In this document: piece after piece, positions 21,621 to 33,429 of the stretch
How positions within the stretch are numbered: the stretch's first letter is position 1
Layout: every line of letters begins with the position of its first letter
The notes under the pieces: generated by a model
What the model saw: the letters and a program-made list of their open reading frames with translations, nothing else
The model's database searches: none
Told to the model about the DNA's origin: nothing
Position numbers and translations under genes: made by a program
Assembly: GCA_917880885.1 (NCBI GenBank)
Contig: OU862920.1
Coordinates: forward strand, 44,241,019 to 44,305,018
DNA from: Limnephilus marmoratus
Taxonomy: Eukaryota; Arthropoda; Insecta; Trichoptera; Limnephilidae
Length of the DNA stretch: 64,000 nt
Reading direction: 5' to 3'

Positions 21621-23090
21621 ACATTTATTCATCAATAGATGTTTTTTACAATATAGATTTTTTTTCTTTTATGATTGATTATATTGATGTAAAGGTCACT
21701 GCTCAGCTACAATTCAGGATTTCTCCTGGAAAGCAGCTGGTTTTCAACAGTGCCTCCATATTATATTTAGTAGAAAATCAGAATACAACACATTAGAAAA
21801 TTACATCAAAATTAACGTTACTATTAATTGAACTTGTTAGATATATTTACAAAAAACATTCATACATGCAACATTTAGGTTAAGCTAGGTAACATTACAT
21901 CCAAACAAATAATAATCAATTTGAAAAAGATATGTATGAATGACTATCACGTAAAAAATTAACTTTGTATTCAATGCAAGATAAGGAAGCCACCCATTTT
22001 TTAATTTAAGTTGTTTTAGAACCCTAAAATAAATCAAGTTAAGTTTTTTTTATGTAATACGCGTATCGCTCTTTCACGAAACTTTGGAAATAGACTTAGG
22101 ATTTTCAAATTGTATAATGAATTTTTATGAAGAATGATTTATAATGTCATCTAAAGTTTAGAGCTCAAAATTCTCAAAATCAAGACAAGAAAAAAATTTA
22201 AGAAAACTAAAAAATATTTTAAAGGTAGATACAGGGAGTACCAAACAATGTAACCGATTTTCGACTTCAGGATGACTATTTCGGATTTTGCGTGAAAAAC
22301 ACTACTTAAAAAATGTATTCATATATCTCAAGAAAAAGAAACCCCAATTCTGAATATGTAATTTTTAGTATGTTAATATAATTGAAGAGAATTACTCTTC
22401 AAAATGATTAAAACCATAAGAGATTTAAATATCCTGTGATTGGTCGGTGGGTTCTAACAAAAGTTAAGGTTAAGACCTTCCTAGCGGGAAACTGTGAGCG
22501 ATTTGTGCGATGCTGTGTGCTGCGGGAACTCAAACTGCGGTACAAATTATTTTTAAAGCATTCACGTCGGCGATCATGCTTAATTTTTTTTTAAATTATG
22601 TATTATGGGATTATTTCTTGATATAATACCGAAAATAATAATGGCCTTACTGATAACCTACAAAACCGAGGTACCTACGTCCGACGTCCCCTAGGATTTT
22701 GATCGTTTTGGCGGGCTTTAAAAAATACAAACTATATATTTTTTTTTAATACGAGAGTGCGATGTAACTATACAGGTAGGACCTTTTTTTCTCTAGATAT
22801 TGATGAAGAAAGCAATTTAATTTGAAACAGTGGTATTTAAGTGACTTTATGAATCATAATAATTTAGCTGTAAGTAAAACGAAAATCTAACTTTTTTTTT
22901 ACAAAATAATTTTTCATATCAGTTCATTAAAAGAGTATCATTCATTTTCAAAACTAATAAGATCCTTTATCTTAATGGATGTAATGTTTAAAAGTAATGA
23001 AAAAATGATTGCGCACATTAAATATTATAATAAGACATTTATGAGTAGGTAAAATAAATTGCAAAATTATCAATTTCAGCATGCCATCAT
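21621..23090. other. 3' flank of the minus-strand gene, otherwise unassigned
   Basis: AT-rich. It would contain the gene's 3' untranslated region. ATTAAA, a weak poly(A) signal, occurs on the minus strand at 22821-22816; I saw no AATAAA near the stop codon. No other gene or repeat recognised. Confidence 0.4.
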
Positions 23091-23151
23091 TCATTCCGGG
23101 CCAAGTAGTATTTCAAATAATTCCAGTACCTTGCGGGGAGACCGTCTCCTC
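23091..23151 (-). CDS. Unrecognised host gene, exon 3 (last coding exon)
   Basis: A strong acceptor (a TTTTCTTTTCTTTTCAG pyrimidine run) precedes 23151. The single leading G completes an Arg codon with the last two bases of exon 2, and the exon then reads RRRSPRKVLELFEILLGPE and a TGA stop at 23093-23091. This contributes residues 118-137: a very basic start and a short amphipathic Leu/Glu/Phe end. The phase fits exon 2 exactly. The plus-strand frame over this stretch is a shadow. I do not recognise the protein. A transcript is needed to confirm the model; the pairing of strong acceptor, matching phase and early stop makes chance unlikely. Confidence 0.6.
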
Positions 23152-24844
23152 CTGAAAAGAAAAGAAAAGCATTGTTAATAATATAAATAAATAAACACAT
23201 TACTATCATATACCTCAACACTCAAATCATCTCATTATTGCAACAATACTGGCACAAATTACTTATTTAATTTTTCAGGTTCTCCATAAAACAGTTATAC
23301 ACCAAATTATTACGGAGAAGATTACAAAATTTTACAGAAGAAAAAAAAATAAGTCCATGGCGGCAGTTTCACTATGTTGTGACGTATGTTAAAAGATAGT
23401 TACTGAACTCTCTATAGGTAACATTGAAGTTGTCGATTCTCAATGCAGAATCGTTAAGCAGTTGAATTGCTCTGTTTAATGGCGCATTCTGAAAGGAAGA
23501 AGTTCTCGCTTTCGAAGCATAAAAAAGTGCGTGGGATCTTTTTTTTAAGTATCTTAGAAAAATGTAACTTTTATGATATTACTTATCTTCCATTAAAAGC
23601 ATTTGCTTGTGGATGGAAGAAGAGTTTACATTTTATATATATGCACAATTTGGTTCCATGACAGTTGATTTGGCGACTTTTGGTCCGGCGACAGTTGGTC
23701 CGGCGACATTTGATCCGGCCGACATTTGATCCGGTGACAATTGATCCGGCCTGATTTTTTTCTTCAAATAAGTATGTAAAGAGGATATAAGGCCGTACAA
23801 CCAAAGTCGATGTATTTATATCTGAAGGCATCTTGAGTGAAATTCCGCTGTAAAAATATTTTTACTAACAATAATTTCTACTCTCCGAAAAAGCACGCGG
23901 CAATACAAAATACGACATACTTATACGTGCAGTCAGTTTAACAAAAAAACCGTAAAAGATTCCTACTTGCGTATAACTCTTTTATCTGAAAATTGCGCTA
24001 GAGTCCCAACTGCTCTCAACCATCTCGAGCCAGTGAGTGCCAATGGCATCCCCAATTTTGGTATGGTGTTATACTGAGGGTAGTGGGGAGGGGAAGGAGA
24101 TGTGGAAAACGTACCTGGCTATTCAAATCTAGTCGCGTCATTTCAAGTAATCCGATTAAACCTACATACACTGTACACCAGCGAACAAATTACGAAAATC
24201 ATATGATATAATTTTATTTTTATTTTTTAGAACTTTTATCAAAACACAAGAGTCCCTACTGCTCGCAACCGTCTGGAGCCAGTGAGACTATGGCATTCCC
24301 AATTTTGATATGCTGTGAGGCTGAAGATAGTGGGGAGGAGAAGGATATGAGAAAAAAATTCCTGGCTATTCAGATCTAGTCACCAAACACGCCTAAAGCC
24401 ATTTCAAGTAACGTTTCAATTCTAAATGAATACAGGCGTATAGCAAAATACGACATTCTTATATGTGCAACATCTACTTAAGATTTAGGAGGCGGATATG
24501 TTTACCATTGGATAACCAACATTCCTGCCATAGGACAACCCAAGTGGTTCGCTACGTTTGGTAACCGGGTTTACATAAGATAAGATAAACAGACCGTGGT
24601 TTGTTTATGTCTTCGCGGGGGATGTCTTTGCCCACTCTATGCATGGCGGTTCGGACCAGGAGAGACCGGTTGAGAGAGACCTTCTGATCTCTCCAGCCTT
24701 TCTCTCTCGACCCATCTTTTTTATTTACCTGGCTATTCAGATCTAGTCACCATACACGGCAAAGGTCATTTTAAATAACGTTTCAATTCTGAATGTATAT
24801 GTGCAGTGTGTTTATACTTACAATTTAGAAGGCGGATATGCTTA

Positions 24845-24998
24845 CCACCGACCCCGACTACGTGACCAACTTTTTGCAATTTTTAACCCCCCCCCCCCCC
24901 GGTGACTAAAAAACTTAAGCCCGCCGCCGCTCATTTGTATCAAGCGTGGTATTTTGAAGACGCCCCCCTAAACAGGTCACGTAGTACGGGTACGTTCC
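24845..24998 (+). mobile_element. Harbinger-like MITE family N, copy 2
   Basis: Shares ACGTGACCAACTTTTTGCAA, a C run and a GTCACGTAGTACGGGTACGT end with 44552-44703, followed by TTAA. The left terminus is degraded. It lies in the spacer of the giant foldback. Confidence 0.75.
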
Positions 24999-25049
24999 TT
25001 AAGTAAAGCTTATTTTTCCCAAGGCGACTGCATTTTTTAAATTTTACAA

Positions 25050-25505
25050 TAGCTCCATGCATGAGGCCCTGAGGAAAAAAAATCACTCAGGGTCTCTGTC
25101 ATCTTTGGGGACGCTGTGTGGAGGGTCTTCTGTGAAGGAAGGAGAGGAAGTTCTGAGAAAGAAAAATTTATTAGGAGTGGGTAGGAATCTTAGGCTCAAT
25201 GTGTCCAGGAGTGAGAGACGTATGAATCCACCTCGGTGCAAGGTGATGGGTCGAGAGAGTCCGGCTGGAGAGATCTAGATTATGTCTGCCTCAAGCAGCC
25301 TCTCCCGATCCGGACCGCCACGCAGTAGATGAGGAAAAGCATTTGCCACAAAGACCTAGACAAACCTCACTCCAAGAACCCAAGCACCCCTGTTAATTCA
25401 CTAAACGTAGCGAACCACTTCGGATGACCTATGGCAGGAATGTTGGTTATCCAATAAATGGTTCCCGGGGCGACGGTAAACATATCCGCCTCCTAAATCT
25501 TAAGA
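25050..25505 (+). repeat. Family G element
   Basis: Near full length: GAGGCCCTGAGGAAA at the left and GGTTATCCAATAAATGGTTC near the right. The last 120 bp form part of the right arm of the palindrome. Confidence 0.75.
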
Positions 25506-26370
25506 AGATGTTGCACATATAAGAATGTCGTATTTTGCTCTTCGTCAGTATTCATTCAGAATTGAAACGTTACTTGAAATGGCTTTAGGCGTGTTTGGCG
25601 ACTAGATCTGAATAGCCAGGAAAAATTTTCACATATCCTTCTCCTCCCCACTATCTTCAGCCTCACAACATATCAAAATTAGGAATGCCATAGTCTCACT
25701 GGCTTCAGACGGTTGCGAGCAGTTGGAACTCTTGTGTTTTGATAAAAGTTCTAAAAAATAAAAATAAAATTATAAAAAAATTAAAATTATGTGATTTTTG
25801 TAATTTGTTCGCTGGTGTACAGTGTATGTAGGTTTAATCGGATTACTTGAAATGACGTGACTAGATCTGAATAGCCAGGTACGTTTTCCACATCTCCTTC
25901 CCCTCCCCACTACCCTCAGTATCACACCTACCAAAATTGGGGATGCCATTGGCACTCACTGGCTCGAGACGGTTGAGAGCATTTGGGACTCTAGTGTAAT
26001 TTTCAGATAAAAAAGTTATACGCAAGTTGGAATCTTTTACGTTTTTTTTGTTAAACTGACTGCGCGTATAAGTATGTCGTATTTTGTATTGCCGCATGCT
26101 TCTTCGGAGAGTCGAAATTATTGTTAGTGCAAATATTTTTACACCGAATTTTCACTCAAGGTGCCTTCAGATATAAGTACATCGACTTTGGTTGTACGGC
26201 CTTATATCCTCTTTACATACTTACTTGAAGAAAAAATCTTCTAAAGGATCAGGCCGGATCAATTGTCGCCTGATCAAATGCCCGCCGGATCAACTGTTCG
26301 TCGGATCAAGTGTCGGCCGGATCAAATGTCGGCCGGATCAAATGTCGCCGGATCAAATGTCGGGTCACCG

Positions 26371-26829
26371 TATAATTTATACAGTGAGGTGTTTCACATA
26401 CAGTGGCGGCTCGTGACTCGTAACGTTTTTTTTCAAAAATCGGTTTTCGCATGAAGATTTTTCAGGAAATTCGAAACGGAAAGGGAACCAAATCTTAAAC
26501 AGCTACTATTAATTACTAAACCAGGATATGTTTCATTAAATGTCGAAATAGGATATGATAAAAATACACTATGTACCTTTTGATATAAATAATATAAATA
26601 ATTCAATAAAAATATGCACGGGTTCGACAGTTGTATTAAAGTAATTAAATAAAGTAAGTTATAAATTCGCACATTGAAAATATATAATTTTCCAATATTC
26701 TGTAATACGTAACAATGAAAAAGCCAATCAAAATCGTGGGGTATGACAAAAACGCAATGTGCAAATTGTTATTTTTAATTGATAAACTAATATTTGACAA
26801 GATTTTTATACATAACACAAAGGGTAAAA
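26371..26829. other. AT-rich sequence, nothing recognised
   Basis: Intronic; no coding or repeat signal. Confidence 0.4.
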
Positions 26830-27125
26830 ATTATTATAAGTAATAATTATTTGCCTGAAACACTGGTCTACATTGATACATGCAATAATATGAAAATGTT
26901 ATAAACAGTAATTTATTGTTGAATGAAACACTAGTATATATTGAATTATTTGGCGGGTAGGAGATAAGCCGATGTGGCTCAGTGGACAGAGCAGTTGACC
27001 GGAAATCAGAAGGACGCGGGTTCGAGTCCCGTTGGCGGCATTTATCTTTTCTCGGGAGATTTTTTCAATGTAGATGAGTGTTTCAGGCTAATATAATTAT
27101 TACTTATAACAATAAATTGTTACGC
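26830..27125. repeat. Inverted repeats around a tRNA-like cassette
   Basis: TTATAAGTAATAATTAT..GCCTGAAACAC..TCTACATTG (about 26830-26878) is inverted at about 27068-27125. The tRNA-like sequence sits between. Confidence 0.75.
26968..27040 (+). tRNA. tRNA-like sequence, Arg-type relative, probably not functional
   Basis: A 73-nt sequence folds as a cloverleaf. Acceptor stem 6 of 7 pairs (two wobble, one mismatch), perfect 4-bp D stem with GCTCAGTGGACAGAGC, and a 5-bp T stem (one wobble) with TTCGAGT. The anticodon stem has 4 of 5 pairs; the loop CCGGAAA would give GGA but has C instead of the invariant U33. The anticodon-arm and T-arm sequence is closest to what I recall of tRNA-Arg. It lies inside inverted repeats, as the other tRNA-like sequences here do, so it is likely part of a mobile element. 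Confidence 0.4.
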
Positions 27126-27176
27126 AATGTACCAACTTTGGCGAAAATGACCATATGATGAAAATGAGTATTTTAC

Positions 27177-27422
27177 CGTAGTGGAGGAGGCTCGTCCGAT
27201 GGTGGAGGCGACGATGGTGGTGACGGTGGTGGAGTCGGCGGGGCCGATGGGGGTAGAGTCGGCGGGGCCGAAGGCGGTGGGGCAGGAGCCCTCTCGCTAT
27301 GGTTGATCGCTGGATGATTTCTTATCCTCCTAGACCTACGCGGCCTACAACTTCTCTTTCTTTTCCGAGGCCGGGGCGGAGGTGGCGGCATGATCTCACT
27401 GTCCGATACTGGCAACGTGCTC
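27177..27422 (-). CDS. Unrecognised host gene, exon 2 (proline-rich)
   Basis: Bounded by a TATTTTTTTCAG acceptor and a CTACG|GTAAAA donor; 246 nt, phase 2 at both ends. The first G completes Glu36 with exon 1. It encodes STLPVSDSEI (residues 37-46), a PPPPPRPRKRKRSC stretch with an arginine-rich run to about residue 70 that could be a nuclear localisation signal, then a long Pro/Ser/Ala/Thr segment (82-117) with repeated PPSAPPT units. The GC content is far above the flanks, as in exon 1, which supports real coding. Low complexity limits family assignment; a disordered, possibly nuclear protein is the most I would infer. The alternative is a chance proline-rich open frame, but the phase match on both sides argues against it. 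Confidence 0.62.
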
Positions 27423-28080
27423 CTGAAAAAAATATATGAATGTACCAAAAACAATTTTAGCACTTTTTAAAACGGGCTGTATTTTATGTATTGGCAAGAA
27501 ATCTGCCGATCTGGTAATCGGGCAATCTGGCAAATTCGTCATTTCACACACTATTATTCTTGCAATATGTCAACTTTTCATTATGTTGATCTGACAGTTT
27601 AGCAATCGGACTGCCAATGACACTTGGCAAATGTAACTCAATGAACTTTTGTCCAATCGCAGACGTGGATAGGTGTTACAGATAGCTGAGGAGCAAATCA
27701 ATTCGCTCGATCCACTCGAGCGATAGTTACCCGAATTTCGGTTGATTAATTAATTTTAAAGAAAAAGTTGAAATATGGCATAAAAGTTGAAATGCGTGTT
27801 GATTAATTGGTTTTAAAACACATTTAGGCATGATTAGGAAATATTAACAATATCGGCGACACCAGGAAGCCCACCGATACGATACGATTGTACTACCCCA
27901 GCCAGGAGCACTCCTGTCCCGGTGAGACCGGTACACTAGGGGGCACTAATTTGTTAGGACTTGGAACTTGGAACACGTGCTCTGAGGATAGGGGGGAGGT
28001 TGGAGTTTAATCGACCGGTATACATGGCAACCTAATAAGCCAATATTGTAATTTAGGATGGGCAGGAACAAAGGGATGGA
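27423..28080. other. Intronic sequence, nothing firm
   Basis: Includes AATCGGGCAATCTGGCAAAT-like short inverted words (27515-27625) and two GTTGATTAATTxxTTTTAAA words (about 27742 and 27800). Confidence 0.4.
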
Positions 28081-28084
28081 TTGA

Positions 28085-29440
28085 GCTTTATTTTTTTCTT
28101 TCTTTATGCCTTCCTTTTTCTTGCCTCTTCTTGGCTCTTTTTGGATGTTCCTGTCTGTTTCTGGATGTTTTTATCTATTATTGCCCCACCTTGGATCTTC
28201 TCATGGATTTCCTTGTCTTCTTTTCTTTTCTTGACTTTTCCTCTTCGTGTATTTTCTTGTCTCTTCTTGCTCCTTCTTGTCTTTTCCGGGATCTTCTCCT
28301 CTCTTCCTAGATCTGGCAGTTCTGGCATTTCATGTTCCCACTTTGATCTTCTCATCCATTCTTGACTTTTCTTGGCTCTTCTTGCCCCCTCTCTTTGTTT
28401 TTTTTTTTTAATCTTCCCGTCTCTTAACAGCTCTTCTTGGCTCTTCTTGCTACTTCGTGTCTCTTATTATCTCTTCTTTTCTTCTTGGCGCTTCTCGCTT
28501 CTTCTTGTGTGTTCTTGCCTCTCGTCTCTTCTTGGCTCTTCTTTACCCTTCTTGGCTTTTCTTGTCATTTCTTGTATATTATTGTCTCTTCTTGTCTGCT
28601 TATCTCTTCTCATCTCTTCTTGGCTCTTCTTGCATCTTCTTGGATATTCTCATCTCTTATTGGCTCTTCTTGTCTCTTCTTCCCTCTTCTTGGCTCTTCC
28701 TAACTAACTTTTGTTATTATTACATCTTCTTTCAAATTCTCCCCCATCGTTGGCTCTTTTCGATTATTCCTGCATTTTCTTGTATCTTATTAATCCTTCT
28801 TGTTTCTCTAGTCTCATCTTGCCTCTTCTCATCTCTTCTCGCTTCTTCTCAGCTATTCTTAGTATTTTTCGCAACTTCTTGCGGAGTTTGATCGATCCTG
28901 TAATTAATATTTAATTACCGGAGTTTAATCGACACGCAACACGGGCAGGAATAAAGATTTTGATTGGGAGTCGTTTTCGGAGTTCCGTCATTTTCTTGCC
29001 TTTCCTGATCTGTAATTCCAGTTCTTTTGCTACATTTTGACTCTCCTTGGATCTTTTTCAACTCTTTAAGTCTATGCTAGTATTTGCCTACATCTTATTG
29101 ATTCTACTAGCTTCTACTTGGTTCTTCGGGCTTCAATTAGGTTCTTCGGGCTTCAGCTTGTTTCTTCTTGTTTCTTTTCACTTCTTTCTTCTTGGCTCTC
29201 GTAGTCTTGTTTGCATCTTATTGGTTCTCTTACTCTCTGCAGGCGTTTTCTTGCGTCGTTTTAACTTTTCTTGCTTGTGGTGGCATTTCTTGTCTCTACT
29301 TGATTCTTCTAGCCTCTTCCTGATTTTCCTTGGTTATTCTTACTCTCCTTGCTTATTTTACTACCTCATGGATCTTTTTGGCTTTACTTGGCTCTTCTTA
29401 TTTCTTCTCGCATCTTCTGTCTTCCTCTCGAATATTCGAA
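28085..29440. repeat. Pyrimidine-rich CTTCTTGGCTCTT degenerate array, about 1.35 kb
   Basis: Irregular repeats of 10-15 bp around CTTCTTGGCTCTT or CTTCTTGTCTCTT. The block is split at 28880-28985. A GGAGTTTAATCGAC and GGGCAGGAA motif pair precedes each part (about 27995-28070 and 28918-28955), suggesting a higher-order unit of about 910 bp. The hydrophobic leucine/serine frames across it are translations of the repeat. On the gene strand it reads as purine-rich AAGAAGAGCCAAG. Confidence 0.85.
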
Positions 29441-29620
29441 TCAGTTAATCAAAAATTGAACAAATGATATTACTCTTATATGTAATAACCGACAGCATTT
29501 CCATAAACAATATTTTGGAGATGAAGATAAATGGATTGATTGAAAATGCCTTTTTTATTTTTTTCCCTTTGTTATCTTGTGTACGTCTAGATAAGTTTAT
29601 TATAAGATGAGTATGGTGCT

Positions 29621-30000
29621 GGTGATCCGACAGTCGATTCGCCGACAGTTGGCCCACCGAAACAATATCTACTTCAAAACTATGACTCTCTGTGCATCGT
29701 TTACAAACCCCAAACGCAAAACCGACCGCAAAAACACCTTCAACAATAAGTTGGCATGAACATTAAACGAACCAGTTGTCGATCTTTCTTGCAACTGCGC
29801 GCCGATATACGCTGTATACAGTATATTCCTCCTTGATGCATCCGTACCAAAATACGCTTCATAACCCTATCATTCGCCGGCACATCCCCTTCGCACACCC
29901 CCTGGTGGTCACCCAGCCACACTATGCTCATCTTCCCCAATCCGACTACACACCGTATACTGGTACGCCGGGGGGCCAACCGTCATAGAACTATGACAGT
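29621..30000 (+). mobile_element. Family P-related element end, degraded
   Basis: GGTGATCCGACAGTCGATTC and CGACAGTTGGCCC words at the left match the minisatellite ends of family P. The inner part (about 29748-29990) resembles 55185-55320: TTGGCATGAACATTAAACGA and TCGCACACCCC words are shared. Confidence 0.55.
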
Positions 30001-30185
30001 TGATGTTGACATGTTGTGATCTCGGTGTAACTAACTAAATTATTTATAAAAATAAAACCAACACCCTGCACTCAACCACGAATACCTATCACTTCATACA
30101 TCGACCGATCCCGCCTCGACCAAGCCTCACCAGGATACAAGGCTTCATCAGGACATTATTAGGACCAAGCTTCATCAGGACAATT

Positions 30186-30900
30186 TTTAAATTTGGAAGG
30201 CGGGAATGGGTACCGCCGCCCCGGGAACCTTTAATGGATAACCAACACCTCTGCTATAGGTCACCCCAAGTGGTTCGCTACGTTTGGCGATTTAGCAGGG
30301 GTGCCCGGGATGCGTATTTACAAAACCTATACCGATTCAGTCGCGGTAACGACAATTTACATTTTAAATATACCTCTATATTGGTTATTTTTTATCACAT
30401 TGCAAAAACAAAAATTGTTCTAAAATATAGATAAAATAATCATTCTGATGTGTATATTAGAAATTAATAATTTTATTTCTAAATATTTAAATTTTAATAT
30501 TATTCCCATATATTGTAAATACACCTCTATATTAATAATTTTTTATCACTTTGCAAAAACAAAAATTGTTCTAAAATCTAGATAAAATAATCTTTCCAAT
30601 GTGTATATTAGAAATTAATAATTTTATTTCTAAATATTTAAATTTTGATATTGAAAATTTAAAGCGACTGAAACGCGGTAGGGATTGTAAATACGCGCCC
30701 GGGATCATGGGGTGAGGTTTGTCTAGGTCTTGGAGGCGGATGTCCAGGACACACTAAACCCCAGATTTCTACCCACCCCTTAAACCCTTTTCCTTCCCAG
30801 AATTCTCCTCTCTTTCCTTTCCCTAAAAAAAACCCTTCGCACAGCATCCCCAAAGATGACATAGGCCCTGAGGGAAATTATTTTCCTCAGGGCCTTCTGT
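30186..30900 (-). repeat. Family G element, minus, split by a MITE
   Basis: Two parts, 30186-30311 and 30697-30900, join across the family M insertion. The element ends with the palindromic GGCCCTGAGGGAA..TTCCTCAGGGCC core. Confidence 0.82.
30312..30696. mobile_element. MITE family M with 9-bp duplication, copy 1
   Basis: 385 bp with GCGTATTTACAA at both ends inside about 35 bp of imperfect TIR. GCCCGGGAT lies on each side (30303-30311 and 30697-30705), a perfect 9-bp target duplication as made by Mutator-like elements. The inside holds two tandem copies of a 170-180 bp unit. Copy 2 is 57748-58136, inverted. Confidence 0.88.
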
Positions 30901-31507
30901 GTGGAGCACAATAATATTAATATTATAACAATTTGCAATTTGCAGCTAAACGAATCACATTTCGCGGCGTGAAAAGGACGGCACTATAAAAAACACATAT
31001 GTCGAACAATTTTCAGCAATCTCTTAATCAGGGAAGCCCTGTAAAATATTGAACAAATTGAAAAGGTTAAAACGCGCCCGCTGTGATGGGAATCCACTCA
31101 CTCTCCCGGAAGCACAGTCCCACCCAGTAAAAAACTGCTGAGAGCACATATCTTATATTTAAATATCTTTGCCTCTACCCCTGCTGTGTTTTTTTCATTC
31201 TCATTAATTTAAATCATGTTGTCCATTGAAAATTATCTTATGATGTGAAAATGTATTATTTTCGTATGAGAGCACATCGATATTAATTTACCCAATGAAT
31301 TGTTAAACGATTATTTGAAATTCAAAATGCCAAACGACACGTACGTAAAATAACCCTTCGTCATTTATCTTTCGTCTTCCAATTACTCCGGATTTCTTGC
31401 ATGTTACCACTTAAAAACCCTTTCTTAACTCTCCTCACAATTTCGTCAAACCGGGAAGTGCGATACAGTTCCCAACTTTACAAAGTATGTTCAGAGAGTG
31501 GTCAGAT
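30901..31507. other. Unassigned intronic sequence
   Basis: No gene or repeat recognised. Confidence 0.4.
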
Positions 31508-31787
31508 AATAAAAAAATCAGAGTGTGCATTTAACACGCGTTAGAAGTTAAACATTCAGAAAACTAAAGTATACAAGAGTGGGGAGACTACGAAGCCGCA
31601 CAAAGAGGAGCCCGACATGCTACGAAGCACCTCACAAAAGGAGACCGATTGTACTATCTCATTCTCTCGCAGGCTAAATCGTACAGATGTATATGCGAAA
31701 GTATTTGTCTCTTTTTAGTGTCGCTATTTTTAGTTTCATCGAGTTTAAAATCACAACGATGCTAAAGAAGTTTTCACTTCAAATTCA
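31508..31787 (+). repeat. Family F element, full copy
   Basis: Reads from AATCAGAGTGTGCA to AAAGAAGTTTTCACTTC. One of the two most complete copies, with a neighbour in direct orientation 130 bp on. Confidence 0.85.
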
Positions 31788-31914
31788 AATACATTAAGGA
31801 TTTTTGGAAGAGTAGATTGGTAGAAAAACTAGATATTCTCGAAACCTTCGCTAACAAATTCCTTCTAAAATATCATACGTTGGGTTGGTCAAGGCTTTGT
31901 CAAGTAAATAAAAA

Positions 31915-32163
31915 TAATCAGAGTGTGTAATTTACATGGGGTAGAAGTGAATCCTTCAGAAAACTGAAGTAAACTAAAGTACAAGAGTGGGGGGGAGGGT
32001 ACGATACATTGCACAAAGCGGAGAACGTTTATACCATCTCATTCTCTCGCAGGCTAAATCCTACAGATGTACGTGTTTTCTCTTTTTAGTGTCACAATAT
32101 TTTTCGTTTCATAGAGTTTTAAATCCGAGCGGTGCTAAAGAAGTTTTCATTTCAAAAACTCCT
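31915..32163 (+). repeat. Family F element, second tandem copy
   Basis: Same ends as the preceding copy, with a G run at 31990-31998 and a 25-bp shorter middle. Confidence 0.82.
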
Positions 32164-32557
32164 ACTTTGCTCAGACCTTGAAAATATTTAGAAAATATTT
32201 TGGGGAGTACAAATGAAATTAAAAAATAACATCTTTCTCAGTATTAGGGTGGGCCGTAGACGAATGGATGTATTCATTTCGAAGTGTAAAAATAAATGGT
32301 AGAGAGTGTAAGAATAAGTGGAGGGAGGGGGTAACTTCAGTATTAATGATATCTTTTCAGACGCTGATAATTTCCATTTGTCCTCAAGTCAATTTGCTAA
32401 ATGCACAAGAGAAAAAATTTAAACTAATTGTTAGTGTGTTATTTTCTCAATCTCATTATGCTGTTTTTCTTTTTTTAATCATGTTTATCCTAGAAAATTA
32501 TCATATGGTATGAAAATATATTATTTTCATACAGTTATATAATATATCTTTTCTATA
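32164..32557. other. AT-rich intronic sequence
   Basis: Nothing recognised. Confidence 0.4.
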
Positions 32558-33266
32558 TCTTATATATATATATATAAATCTCGTATCACGGTGTTTGTGG
32601 TCGCACTCCTCCGAAACGGCTGAACCAATTTTTATGAATTTTTTAATGTATATTTGGTAGGTTAGAGAATAGGTTTTTAGAGAATATTTCATAGAGCTAG
32701 GTGATTAGGTGATCTCTAACGACAAAAAAAACTATTTTATTGACATTTTTTTTGGTTTGTATTTTTTTTTATTTGGCATAAAAAATACCTACAACCCCAA
32801 ATTTTAACTCTCCTGCCCCCACCCTCCCATTTTTTAATCGCGATTTTAGTATTTTTTCGCGTCATTTTGATATTTCATTCGGCATCATGTTCTCGCGTGG
32901 GCAAACCATCGAGCTTATTTATGTTGGCTAGAGACGGACTGACAAAAAATATCGTACACTCCATTGCTCTTCGAAATTCACATTGATTTTCTTTATTTCA
33001 TTTTCCTACTTTAATTGGTGTTTTTTGTTTTTATCGGCGGTCATCGTCTACAGCGCTCCATTCCTCTTTCTGTCATAAACCCCATCCCCACACACTTACA
33101 ATACATTAGTTATTTTTTATTTAACAACCAACATATTCACTAGAAATAATTTATATGATAGAACAACGTTATATAATTGTTTGTTTCCCTGATGAATTAA
33201 AATAAAACTAAAATAATATTAACACAATTTGTATATTATTAAAAACAGTAGGTCGAACTAAGGCCT
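32558..33266 (+). mobile_element. Helitron, related to 5579-6057
   Basis: Starts A|TCTTATATATATA at 32558, then CTCGTATCACGGTGTTTGT and CTCCGAAACGGCTGAACC, shared with the 5579 element. A CTAG|T at about 33262-33266 could be the 3' end, but the end hairpin is not clear. Confidence 0.6.
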
Positions 33267-33429
33267 AGTTGCTTCGCAGAAATTCACGTCCACAAAGTCA
33301 TCAAATGGCCATTCAGCGTCATTTTGTTATTTTGCCGTTTGGAAGAATTTCGTTAAATGCCGATTCAAAAGGCCAATTGCTCATAGAATTTGAAAAAAAT
33401 ATAAATTTCAAAGTTAATTTTAAAGTTCA

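Larger units (their letters stand above)
23652..26370. mobile_element. Giant foldback element with minisatellite ends (family P)
   Basis: A 2.7-kb near-palindrome. The left arm runs to about 24580 and the right arm from about 25390; the two are reverse complements over roughly 0.9 kb. Both outer ends are arrays of about 15 bp of the type GACATTTGATCCGGC. The left end starts GGTTCCATGACAG and the right end is GGTGACCCGACA when reversed. Flanking CACAATTT and TATAATTT match at 6 of 8 positions and may be an aged 8-bp duplication. Each arm contains two family H copies and a piece of family G, so the inverted duplication arose after, or has been homogenised since, those insertions. No transposase frame is present. 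Confidence 0.85.
23152..27176 (-). other. Intron 2 of the minus-strand gene (inferred)
   Basis: GTAAAA donor at 27176 and TTTTCAG acceptor at 23152, phase 2. About 4.0 kb, two thirds of it a palindromic foldback element, plus a tRNA-like cassette within 140 bp of the donor. Confidence 0.55.

Noticed and set aside
28081..29448. Several overlapping hydrophobic Leu/Ser/Phe open frames that look like membrane proteins
   Set aside because: They are translations of the degenerate CTTCTTGG array in different frames, with no domain structure.
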